Shown: piece after piece, positions 44,208 to 52,457 of the stretch
Numbering within the stretch: the first letter of the stretch is position 1
How the letters are laid out: every line of letters starts with the position of its first letter
Origin: Endozoicomonas sp. NE40
GTDB taxonomy: Bacteria > Pseudomonadota > Gammaproteobacteria > Pseudomonadales > Endozoicomonadaceae
Length of the DNA stretch: 64,000 bases
Reading direction: 5' to 3'
Assembly (NCBI RefSeq): GCF_040549045.1
Contig: NZ_JBEWTB010000001.1
Coordinates: 62,001 to 126,000, forward strand
The notes under the pieces: generated by a model
The model's input: the letters and a program-made list of their open reading frames with translations, nothing else
The model's database searches: none
What the model was told of the DNA's origin: nothing
Translations under genes and position numbers: made by a program

Positions 44208-45370
44208 CTGACTACGGGACATTTTTTGAGGAGAGTGCTGGCAAGGTCAGCAGCATGAGCTAAGAGAGTAGTTCTCACACAAACTTTCTTTGATGCCAAT
44301 GAACCCTGTCACAGCACTCCAGAACAAGCTTAGTGTTCATCTCGATTGGAACAAGGCTCGTTGTGAATTTATTGCTCAATTTATCCTTGGTCTGATCAAA
44401 CTCAGAACCAGCTCTCTATACAGACTCCGTGTCGCCTTTGTCAGAGAGGCCTCCCCCGACTCAAGCTACAAACGGATTCAACGTTTTTTCAGAAGCTACT
44501 CACTGGACTACTCCGCTATTGCTCGCTTGATTGTCACGTTAGTGCCTCTTGAGCCTAAGTGGACTCTCTGTCTCGACAGAACCAACTGGAAACTCGGAAG
44601 TCAGGACATTAACCATCTGGTTCTGGCTGTTTGTTGTCAGGGTGTTGCCATTCCTTTGTTCTGGAGCAACCTTGATAAAGCTGGTTGCTCCGAGTCGAAT
44701 CAGAGAATTGCCCTCATGAAACGCTTTTTGGCAACTTTTCCGGATCAGCCAGTTGCCTGCCTGTCTGCAGACCGGGAGTTTCATGGACATGGCTGGCTAA
44801 GCTGGCTCATGGAGCAAGGAATACTGTTCAGAGTACGCATCAAGAAGAATACACAAGTGGCGAAGCCCGGAAGCTCTGCCATCTCCGTGCGGTTGCAGTT
44901 TCGTTCACTGAAGGCTGGCACTTGGGACGCAATTTCGAAGCCTTGCAAAATCTGGGGCTTGAAGCTTTATGTTGCAGGGAGTTTGTCCCATAAAGGCTAC
45001 TGCTTTGTTGTCAGCCAGGATAAGCCTGATACGATTATTCCCGACTACCATTGCCGCTGGGAAATCGAGTCTCTGTTCAGTTGCCTTAAAACCAGAGGGT
45101 TTGACATGGAAGCTTGCAGGCTGACCGCACCAGAGAGGACGGACAAGCTGACGGCTTTGCTGGCTTTGGCATTCTGCTGGAGCTACACCGAAGGGTTGAA
45201 GAGGCAAGCAATTTCTCCATCAAGAATTGCGAAAACGCGCTTTGGTGCATCATGGCCAGCAGAAAGCATTTTCCATCAAGGCTTGGAGTACCTGCAGGAA
45301 CTACTTCTGAATCCTGATAAATTGAAACGTGGATTTAAACAGGCTTTGAACTTTTTTGTCCCGTAGTCAG
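44208..45370 (+). mobile_element. IS4-type insertion sequence, 1163 bp
   Basis: The ends are 14-bp perfect terminal inverted repeats (CTGACTACGGGACA and its complement at 45357-45370). A 9-bp direct repeat TGTGGACTC (44199-44207 and 45371-45379) flanks it as the target-site duplication. One intact transposase gene fills the element. Perfect ends, an intact transposase and a precise duplication show a recent, probably still mobile, insertion. Confidence 0.95.
44293..45366 (+). CDS. IS4-family transposase
   Basis: About 357 aa from the ATG at 44293; further in-frame starts lie at 44290 (TTG) and 44299. DDE catalytic residues can be placed: Asp in CLDRTNWKLG, Asp in LSADREFHG, and the IS4 family YREK block YHCRWEIESLFSCLK, matching Y-x2-R-x3-E-x6-K. 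The reading frame runs almost to the right inverted repeat and uses the stop at 45364-45366 within the element end. No frameshift or internal stop is seen. Confidence 0.93.
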   Translation: MPMNPVTALQNKLSVHLDWNKARCEFIAQFILGLIKLRTSSLYRLRVAFVREASPDSSYKRIQRFFRSYSLDYSAIARLIVTLVPLEPKWTLCLDRTNWKLGSQDINHLVLAVCCQGVAIPLFWSNLDKAGCSESNQRIALMKRFLATFPDQPVACLSADREFHGHGWLSWLMEQGILFRVRIKKNTQVAKPGSSAISVRLQFRSLKAGTWDAISKPCKIWGLKLYVAGSLSHKGYCFVVSQDKPDTIIPDYHCRWEIESLFSCLKTRGFDMEACRLTAPERTDKLTALLALAFCWSYTEGLKRQAISPSRIAKTRFGASWPAESIFHQGLEYLQELLLNPDKLKRGFKQALNFFVP

Positions 45371-46265
45371 TGTGGACTCTTATTACGGCACTCTTGATCA
45401 GGCCGTTCCCCTGATTGACGATCCATCGAACAGAACTGAGCCATCTATGGTCGAAGGCGCGCTGTGGCGCGGAACATTCGACAACCTGAATCTGTATAGT
45501 ATGTACAGCACCAAGCAAGCCGGTCGTTACAAGAAGAGCTGGACCAATACAGGCTTGAACGGCATAGTCGACGGTGATTTGAAAATCATAGACAAGCAGC
45601 CCATCTACAATTTTGCAGCAGTCTGGGACAACCAGAAATCAAACGCCAAATTAGGTTTACAGACACAAAATCAGCACTCCGACCAAATCTGGATCGAAAG
45701 CGGTCACACCTGGTCGACACCTGGCGGGAACTTCATGAAAGCTGATGCGCGTGCCTTTTATGCAAAAACTAAAGGTGATTCGCGCAGCCTGTCCGAGAGC
45801 TATAACGGCAAAGACAGTACCTATGTTGTGTCCGGACAAATGTTCTGGATCAAGGACAAGCTGACACTGATGGGAGCAGCGGGTCGAGCTGGCAACAAAC
45901 TAAATGCATTACTCGATATCGACACAGACCTTGGCTATGTATTTGATCTGAGCATCGATCGTAACGGTCATGATATGTATTCATGGCAACTTGCCAGTTT
46001 TTATCAGTTAACTCCTGACCTGAATGCAGGTTTTGCTGTTACCGTTACAGATGGATATGAAGATCACACCAAACAGGTTGAACAAAAAGGCCTGGGCGGC
46101 ACTCTAATTTTAATGCATGAAATTAAAAGCGGACAGCTAAAAGGCATGCAAACTTCGTTTATGTACAGCAAAGCAAAAGAAGATCGAAAAGGAAGCAAAC
46201 GTGGTGATAAGCTAAAGTATCGCGATCTTAAATTTACTGTACACTACCCAATGAATCTGTTCTGA

Positions 46266-46653
46266 TCATCAGGAAAACTCTATATGCAATAAACAGTGGC
46301 AGTTGTCCAACCGACTCTAAGTTAATCTTGATATTATGCATTGTGTGCAATAAACAGGATGACTGCCATTAACTTCCTCCTCACACTAAGTTCACGATTA
46401 TTGTATAAACAACCTCTCCTTTTATCGATAGGCTTTACACGACCTTTCTAATAGCTGTTATTTTTACAATTAACTGCTGAAAATCAATCAATTTAGATTG
46501 AAAATCAACCATTTGCATTCTGCTTTCTCTCGCCTTTGTAAATGTTGAGTCATAGAAAGAAAGACTGGTACAACCAACTTGACCTACAACTTATTTTTCC
46601 AGACTATAGCCAAAATAAACAAACCGTAGATGTAAGAGTAAAAGGAAATAATT
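46266..46653. promoter_or_regulatory. upstream region of the second uidA
   Basis: This 388-bp AT-rich stretch has no gene. It holds a direct repeat GCAATAAACAG (46286, 46347), an imperfect inverted repeat TGGCAGTTGTCC / GGATGACTGCCA (46297-46308, 46357-46368) and a UxuR-type operator CTGGTACAACCAA (46565-46577). An AAAGGAAA ribosome site precedes the GTG start at 46654. Confidence 0.55.
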
Positions 46654-48501
46654 GTGACTGCTTTTCTGTACCCTCAAGAAACTGTTTCACGTCGTGTCGT
46701 TGACATCAGTGGCCTGTGGAAATTCAAAGTTGATACCGACAGTGAAGGCCGCTCTGAAGGCTGGAAAGACGGACTGACAAATACAACCGATATGGCTGTT
46801 CCTTCCAGTTATAACGATATCTATACCGATAAAGCTTTGCGTGACCACTGTGGTGATGTCTGGTACCAGACTGAATTTCTGGCACCAAAAGAGTGGCAGG
46901 ATCTGGATGTTCTCGTTCGCTTTGGCTCAGCCACTCATCGTGCCATTGTCTGGGTTAATGGTGAAGAGGTAGCCAGTCACGAAGGTGGCTATATGCCTTT
47001 TGCGGGTAAGCTGAATGATGTTGTTAAGTTTGGCCAGAAAAATACTCTGGTAGTTGTGGTTAACAACGAATTGTCAGAAACCACCATCCCTTGCGGTAAT
47101 GTTAAGCAATACGATGATGGTGTTCGTGAAGTTAAGCCGTGGTTTGATTTCTTTAACTACTCAGGCCTGCATCGTCCGGTTAAGTTGTTGGCTCTGCCAA
47201 AACAACGCATTACCGACATGACGGTTCTTACCGACTTTGAAGGCTCTCAGGGTAAAGTTGACTTCACTATTGAGGCTGATATCCCGGCGGGTGCTCTGCT
47301 CTCAGTCAAATTGTATGACGCTGATGGCAAACAGGTTTCTCAGGGAGAAGGCACTAAAGGAGAGCTACAGGTTGATAACGTAAACCTGTGGCAGCCAGGG
47401 AAAGGCTATCTTTACACGCTGGAAGCCACTATTGAGAAAGAGGGAGAGATTCTTGATCAATATCCTCTCGAAGTTGGCATTCGTACTGTGAAAGTGGAAG
47501 GTACCAAATTCCTGATCAATAACGAACCTTTTTACTTTAAAGGTTTTGGCAAACATGAGGATTCAGACCATCGTGGTCGAGGTTATGATCCAGTTGTCAA
47601 TCTGCGCGACATGGAGTTGCTGAACTGGATTGGTGCCAACTCAATCCGTACCTCTCATTATCCTTACGCTGAAGAATTTATGCAGCTGGCTGACCGTAAA
47701 GGTCTGGTTGTCATTAATGAAACACCCGCGGTAGGTCAGATCAACCTGTTGCCATTTGGTGGTGATATGGGTGGTGCATTTGCCATGCTGGGTAGTGGTG
47801 GCAGCAATCAGGTTCAGAATTTCTTCGAGCTGGATCAGGTTAAGTCGAAGGGCATGGAAAATCATAAAGACGCTGTTAGAGAGCTGATTCAGCGCGATAA
47901 AAACCATGCGTGCGTCGTGATGTGGTCTATCTCCAACGAGCCTGACACAACCCACGAAGCGGCTGGCGAATACTTTGGTGAAGTTTTCGACTATGCCCGT
48001 AGCCAGGATCCACAAAATCGCCCAATGACATTTGTAAACGTACTGGTTGCTCCTCACGGGAAATGCAAGGCAGCACAACATGCCGATGTTATCTGTCTGA
48101 ACCGCTATTATGGCTGGTACATGATGGGTGGTTATGAAATGCGCAATGCAGGCAAGGCGTTTGCTGCTGAACTGAGCAGCTGGTCAACCGAAGGCAAACC
48201 CATTGTGATCACTGAATATGGTGCTGATACAATGGCAGGTGTTCACAAGTTGCCAAGCGTTCAGTGGTCCGAAGAATATCAGATTGAATATCTTGACCAG
48301 CAACACGAAGCCTTTGATGGCTGCGAGGCACTGGTCGGTGAGCAGATGTGGAACTTTGCAGACTTCCAGACCTGGGAAGGCATCATGCGAGTTGATGGCA
48401 ACAAGAAAGGTGCCTTCACTCGTAATCGCCAACCCAAGATGTCTGCCCATTACCTGAAATCTCGCTGGGAAAAAATTGCAGACTTCAACCATAAGCCTTA
48501 A
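46654..48501 (+). CDS. uidA2: beta-glucuronidase (second copy)
   Basis: A second GH2 beta-glucuronidase, 615 aa, clearly paralogous to the first along its whole length. It starts at a GTG with an AAAGGAAA site. The acid/base Glu429 lies in SISNEPDT, the nucleophile Glu521 in VITEYGADT, and the carboxylate-binding N-x-K in DGNKKGAFTRNRQPK. It differs most between about residues 365 and 390, where a Gly-rich insert (GGDMGGAFAMLGSGG) lengthens a loop near the active site, so aglycone preference may differ. No signal peptide. A terminator hairpin follows. Confidence 0.97.
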   Translation: MTAFLYPQETVSRRVVDISGLWKFKVDTDSEGRSEGWKDGLTNTTDMAVPSSYNDIYTDKALRDHCGDVWYQTEFLAPKEWQDLDVLVRFGSATHRAIVWVNGEEVASHEGGYMPFAGKLNDVVKFGQKNTLVVVVNNELSETTIPCGNVKQYDDGVREVKPWFDFFNYSGLHRPVKLLALPKQRITDMTVLTDFEGSQGKVDFTIEADIPAGALLSVKLYDADGKQVSQGEGTKGELQVDNVNLWQPGKGYLYTLEATIEKEGEILDQYPLEVGIRTVKVEGTKFLINNEPFYFKGFGKHEDSDHRGRGYDPVVNLRDMELLNWIGANSIRTSHYPYAEEFMQLADRKGLVVINETPAVGQINLLPFGGDMGGAFAMLGSGGSNQVQNFFELDQVKSKGMENHKDAVRELIQRDKNHACVVMWSISNEPDTTHEAAGEYFGEVFDYARSQDPQNRPMTFVNVLVAPHGKCKAAQHADVICLNRYYGWYMMGGYEMRNAGKAFAAELSSWSTEGKPIVITEYGADTMAGVHKLPSVQWSEEYQIEYLDQQHEAFDGCEALVGEQMWNFADFQTWEGIMRVDGNKKGAFTRNRQPKMSAHYLKSRWEKIADFNHKP

Positions 48502-48525
48502 CCGTACTTAATATCATAAAACAAT

Positions 48526-48570
48526 AAGCCTGAAAGCTCCGGATGTCGGTGCCTTCAGGCTTTTATTTTT
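48526..48570 (+). terminator. intrinsic terminator after the second uidA
   Basis: AAGCCTGAA (48526-48534) pairs with TTCAGGCTT (48554-48562) around a 19-nt loop and runs into TTATTTTT. This is a classical rho-independent terminator for the plus strand. Confidence 0.85.
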
Positions 48571-48662
48571 GCAGGGAGTTAACCGAACTCATTATTTACA
48601 ATCGGGGAAACCACATTGATGGCAGCTCCCCGGAATCCATTAAGAGCCTGTTAGTGAATGAA

Positions 48663-49289
48663 TCAGCAGGCTTTTCCTGTCACCTCCGCAGCTAGACGTG
48701 TAATGTCTTCCCAGCGCCCTTCATTGACGAAAGAGGTCGGTGCAATCCATGAACCGCCTACGCAAGCAACATTAGGGAGCTGCAAAAAAGACTGATAGTT
48801 ATCGGGATTTATTCCACCTGTCGGACAAAAAGTCACTTCCGCGAATGGCCCGGAAAGCGCCTTAAGCATCGCCTCCCCACCCAGCACCGTAGCCGGAAAC
48901 AGCTTCATAGCGTCAATGCCATACGACAATGAAAGCATAACGTCACCGGCGGATGCCACACCGGGAATCAAGGGTATATCCACCTCTTTAGATTGTTTCA
49001 GCAACGCTTCGGTCAGGCCCGGCGTCAGTACAAAGTCAGAGCCCGCCTCGCTCGCCTGTTGAAGCTGTTGCGGGTTCAAAACTGTTCCGGCTCCCACCAG
49101 ACACTGAGGCATTTCTTTTTTGATAAGGGTAATGGCTTCTAATGCACACTCACTGCGCAGTGTAATTTCAAACACCTCAATGCCGCCTTTATAAAGCGCC
49201 TGCGCAAGAGGCAGAGCCTGCTCGATCTGCTCGATCACCATAACAGGCATCACTGGATTGGCCCGGTTCAGAACGTCTCTGTGGTTCAT
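48663..49289 (-). CDS. eda: KHG/KDPG aldolase
   Basis: Cleaves 2-keto-3-deoxy-6-phosphogluconate to pyruvate and glyceraldehyde 3-phosphate. From the ATG at 49289, which has a GAGAG-type site, it is about 208 aa; an upstream ATG at 49310 has none. Family motifs are VMPVMVIEQIEQALPLA, EITLRSECALEAI, VGAGTVLNPQQ, FVLTPGL, the Schiff-base lysine in MKLFPA and FCPTGGI. It follows kdgK directly, with the stop of kdgK 24 nt upstream. Confidence 0.95.
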   Translation of the reverse strand: MNHRDVLNRANPVMPVMVIEQIEQALPLAQALYKGGIEVFEITLRSECALEAITLIKKEMPQCLVGAGTVLNPQQLQQASEAGSDFVLTPGLTEALLKQSKEVDIPLIPGVASAGDVMLSLSYGIDAMKLFPATVLGGEAMLKALSGPFAEVTFCPTGGINPDNYQSFLQLPNVACVGGSWIAPTSFVNEGRWEDITRLAAEVTGKAC

Positions 49290-49313
49290 TATTTGTCTCT
49301 CACGGTTCATTGG

Positions 49314-50246
49314 TTAAATAGTCGGACATTCAGACAGAGGTATGATCGCCCCTTTGTGCTGTATAACGCTGCCAGCCAGTTGATGAGCAAAAACGGCTGC
49401 GGTTTCAGGGGGCTGTTCACACAGCCTGGCTGCCATATAACCGGCATTGAAAGCATCACCGGCTGACGTGGTATCAACGACAGTTTCAACCTTTTCTGAT
49501 GCCACAAGCCCTTCAAACCCGGCACTGTGAACCAGGCAGCCAGTGGAGCCGTTCTTAACAACAATTTCAGCGACACCCTTTGCCTTTAATCGGGCCAGGG
49601 TTTCTTCTGGTGCAGCGTCCCTGTTCAGGCTCTGCTCATCATCAAAAGTGACCATGGCAATATCGGTGATCGTCAGGTACTGGTCGATCACCTCTCTGGC
49701 AACCTCCTCTGATTCCCACAGAGCTGGGCGATAGTTACTGTCAAAAGCAATCCGGGTACCCCGTTCCCTGGCAGCCGTCAGCAGATTAAGCAGCTTCTGT
49801 CTGCTCTGAGTATCCAGAATGGCAATACTGATGCCCGAGAAATAAATAAGGTCAAAATCCTCAACCAGCTGTCTTTGCTGTTCTGCGGTTAAACCGCCTT
49901 TCAGTAGCTTTCTGGCTGCGGAGTCGCCGCGCCAGTAGGTGAAGGATCTTTCTCCGTCAGCATCCAGCTCAATGCTATACAAGCCGGGATGCTTATCCGG
50001 CACAGTACCGACCAGTGAGGTGTCAATGGTTTCAGAGGCAATAAATGCCCTGATTTTGTGGCTCAGGGTGTCAGCGCCCAGCGCCGTTACGTAACTGGTC
50101 TTAAAGGGTCTTTGTAACAGAGAGCGTTGCAGGTAAATGGCGGTATTAAGGCTGTCCCCGGCAAAACCACTGGCATAGGTATCATTATCCAGCGGGCTGA
50201 GTTCAACCATGCACTCACCGAGGCAGGCTATTTTTTTGTACGTCAT
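49314..50246 (-). CDS. kdgK: 2-keto-3-deoxygluconate kinase
   Basis: A PfkB-family kinase of 310 aa that phosphorylates KDG to KDPG for the Eda reaction. Motifs are the opening IACLGECMVELSP, GFAGDSLNTAIYL, FDSNYRPALW and the catalytic/anion-hole TSAGDAFNAGYMA near the C-terminus. The length equals E. coli KdgK. It lies between uxaC and eda in the same orientation, 62 bp after uxaC. Confidence 0.95.
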   Translation of the reverse strand: MTYKKIACLGECMVELSPLDNDTYASGFAGDSLNTAIYLQRSLLQRPFKTSYVTALGADTLSHKIRAFIASETIDTSLVGTVPDKHPGLYSIELDADGERSFTYWRGDSAARKLLKGGLTAEQQRQLVEDFDLIYFSGISIAILDTQSRQKLLNLLTAARERGTRIAFDSNYRPALWESEEVAREVIDQYLTITDIAMVTFDDEQSLNRDAAPEETLARLKAKGVAEIVVKNGSTGCLVHSAGFEGLVASEKVETVVDTTSAGDAFNAGYMAARLCEQPPETAAVFAHQLAGSVIQHKGAIIPLSECPTI

Positions 50247-50308
50247 GGTTTGTATGTTGTTCCGGTTGGGCTGCAGACAGGCGTCGTATTATCCTGTCTG
50301 CAGAACGG

Positions 50309-51724
50309 TTACAGGCGATACGCTTTTTTCGGCAGGTTGTAAGTCAGGTCCCGGGCCACTTCATGGGCTTCATCAATAGTCAGAAGATGTTCGCACACCT
50401 GATGAGCCAGAAAGTTGGAGTCCACACGACGAGCCACATCGTGGCGGGCAGGGATGGAGAGGAACGCACGGGTGTCGTCATTAAACCCGACCGTATTGTA
50501 GAAACCGGCGGTTTCAACGACCTGGCGACGATAGCGCATCATGCCTTCAGGGCTGTCGTGGAACCACCAGGCTGGTCCTACCTTCAAGGCCGGGTAGTGA
50601 CCTGCCAGTGGCGCTATTTCACGGGTATAAGTGGTTTCATCCATGGAAAAGGCAATAATGGTGACATCGGGGTCATTTCCGACTTCATTCAGCAATGCCT
50701 TAAAGCCATCAACAAAGTTGACCGGGGTGGGTATGTCGCAGCCTTTATCGGCACCAAAACGACTGTAAACCGTCTGGTTATGATCGCGCGAACACCCCAC
50801 ATGAATCTGCATCACAAGTCCGTCTTCACGGCTCATGCGACCATTTTCGACCAGCATATGCCCACGGAACAGTTCCGCTTCTTCTGGTGTAATCGTTCCT
50901 TCCAGAGCCCTGGTCAGCAGGGTCTGGCACTGCCCGGCCGGAAGAAGGGTGGTGAACGCCGTTGGGAACCCGTGATCGGTTGCCGTCGCCCCCATTGATT
51001 TAAAGAACCGGCGGCGCTTGCGGATGGCTTCCAGATAGTGATCCCAGCTGGCAACATCCTCATCGGTCTGCTCCGCCATAATCTGCATATGCTCACGAAA
51101 CTTCGGGTGCTCCGGATTGGTCACATCATCAGGCCGGAAGGTAGTGACTATGCGACCATCCCATTCTTCCTGAATTTTTTTGTGTGCGTCCAGCGTGTCC
51201 ACTGCAAATTCGGTGGTGGAGAGTACTTCAATATTGAATCTCCTGAATAAATTGCGGGGCAGAAACGCTTCAGAGGCCAGTTGCTTCTCGATATGGTCAA
51301 ATATTCTGTCAGCCGACTCTCCATTCAATGGTTCATCAACGCCCAAAACTTCGGTTAAAGCGTGGTTCATCCAGAGGCGGGATGGCGTACTGCGGAAAAG
51401 GTGGAAATTTTCTGCAAACAGTTTCCAGATTTTGCGAGGATCGGATTCTACTGTTACGTCCTTGCGGGCAGCCGGGATTCCCATGGATTCCAGGCTGATT
51501 CCCTGACTGTAAAGCATCCGGAAAACATAGTGATCCGGTGTCACCAGAAAGGAAGCGGCATTGTCAAAAGGTTTATTGCTGGCATACCAGTCAGGGTCTG
51601 TATGTCCGTGAGGACTAATGATGGGTAAATCCTTAATGCCCTGGTAAATTTCACGGGCGGCAGAGCGTATGGAAAGCTCAGCAGAAAACAGGCGGTCGGG
51701 GTGTAGTGGCTGGTATTTCATCAT
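50309..51724 (-). CDS. uxaC: glucuronate (uronate) isomerase
   Basis: Converts D-glucuronate to D-fructuronate, the first step after glucuronide cleavage. It is 471 aa (E. coli 470) and of the amidohydrolase superfamily. Motifs are LPIISPHGHTDPDWYA at the N-terminus, RLWMNHALTEVLG, LVMQIHVGCSRDHN, VGPAWWFHDSPEGMMRYR and DDTRAFLSIPARHD. It heads the minus-strand uxaC-kdgK-eda operon. Three TGGTATAACA elements lie upstream. Confidence 0.96.
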   Translation of the reverse strand: MMKYQPLHPDRLFSAELSIRSAAREIYQGIKDLPIISPHGHTDPDWYASNKPFDNAASFLVTPDHYVFRMLYSQGISLESMGIPAARKDVTVESDPRKIWKLFAENFHLFRSTPSRLWMNHALTEVLGVDEPLNGESADRIFDHIEKQLASEAFLPRNLFRRFNIEVLSTTEFAVDTLDAHKKIQEEWDGRIVTTFRPDDVTNPEHPKFREHMQIMAEQTDEDVASWDHYLEAIRKRRRFFKSMGATATDHGFPTAFTTLLPAGQCQTLLTRALEGTITPEEAELFRGHMLVENGRMSREDGLVMQIHVGCSRDHNQTVYSRFGADKGCDIPTPVNFVDGFKALLNEVGNDPDVTIIAFSMDETTYTREIAPLAGHYPALKVGPAWWFHDSPEGMMRYRRQVVETAGFYNTVGFNDDTRAFLSIPARHDVARRVDSNFLAHQVCEHLLTIDEAHEVARDLTYNLPKKAYRL

Positions 51725-51875
51725 CTATGGCTCAGGTATTACTTCTGCTTCCAGCAAGAGCCTGAAGTTACTCACTTCAGGCCTGCTTAGTGTTACCTCT
51801 TTACTCGCCTGAACGGAATCATTCCGGATTCGGGCGGGGACTCTGCTATTAAATCCCAGTCACTATGAAAATAAA

Positions 51876-51962
51876 ATGGTATAACAGACCGACCTTTTGA
51901 CTTGAGTCAACGGCGCATCATGTTATACCAATATTTGTAATTTTCCGTGTTGGTATAACATG
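51876..51962. promoter_or_regulatory. triple TGGTATAACA operator upstream of uxaC
   Basis: ATGGTATAACAG (51876-51887), TGTTATACCAAT (51921-51932, reverse orientation) and GTTGGTATAACATG (51949-51962) repeat one motif three times. The last two form a divergent pair. They share the TTGG-N5-C framework of the UxuR-type sites elsewhere in the locus and are likely operators for the uxaC-kdgK-eda unit. Confidence 0.6.
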
Positions 51963-52457
51963 TTTGATTTGAATTTTTATCAGGCTCTGGTGGGGTCTGA
52001 AGCCCAACGGAACGAACGGCTATAAGCTCCTTCCTTTGAATTTTCAGCGTTTTTGCGTATACATTTTTAGTAGCTGTAGGCGCTTGAAAGCAAGATAGGC
52101 TCTGCTTGAAAAGAGAGACTATCTTGCGCTCACATTCATTGAAAATAAGCTCAACCGCTTATGCCTCAGGGGTTTGAGGCAGCAGGGTATGGACATGACC
52201 AAGTGCGGAAAAACGTACGATTATGTAAGCCATATATGCTGAAGAAATAGTATGACTGTAATCAACCGTGTTTATTGAAGTGGAAGCCTATAACGATTAT
52301 TGGGATGTTTCCGGTAAAACCTATGAAGACATCGATGGCTATCGGGTCGTCCTGCAAAATAGAGAGTGGTCAGTTTAGGTGTAGTAATTCAGACTTGATC
52401 TGACAGTTACCGGTTCATAGAGGGTGTCGGTCAGGTCTGGAACTACACATAAGATTG
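51963..52457. other. gene-poor stretch with decayed sequence and inverted repeats
   Basis: No intact gene is present. It contains a hairpin GCAAGATAG/CTATCTTGC (52090-52127), a smaller hairpin GCCTCA/TGAGGC (52163-52180), a 32-codon frame from 52280 to 52378 (ends LQNREWSV) that looks like a gene remnant, and a long imperfect inverted repeat (52378-52454). The pattern suggests the remains of a mobile element. Confidence 0.45.
52378..52454. repeat. imperfect inverted repeat, possible IS or MITE ends
   Basis: The left arm begins GTGTAGTAATTCAGAC and the right arm, read in reverse complement, begins TGTAGTTCCAGACCTGA. The arms are about 25 bp with a few indels and an 18-20 nt centre. It lies just beyond the 3' end of the exported GT-like gene. 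Confidence 0.4.

Larger units (their letters stand above)
43795..46265 (+). pseudogene. outer-membrane porin for glucuronides, interrupted by an IS element
   Basis: Two halves of one gene flank the insertion: 43795-44207 and 45380-46265. The first half has a signal peptide (LSAFTLALIGGGIQPVFA) and barrel strands ending RIGRFGVD; the second resumes at DSYYGTLDQAVPLID and ends in a terminal Phe (VHYPMNLF). Removing the element and one copy of the 9-bp duplication gives a continuous frame of about 432 aa, the length of OprD/UidC-like porins. The break is therefore recent and all other codons look intact. By position, between the two uidA copies, it was probably the outer-membrane channel for glucuronides. 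Confidence 0.9.
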
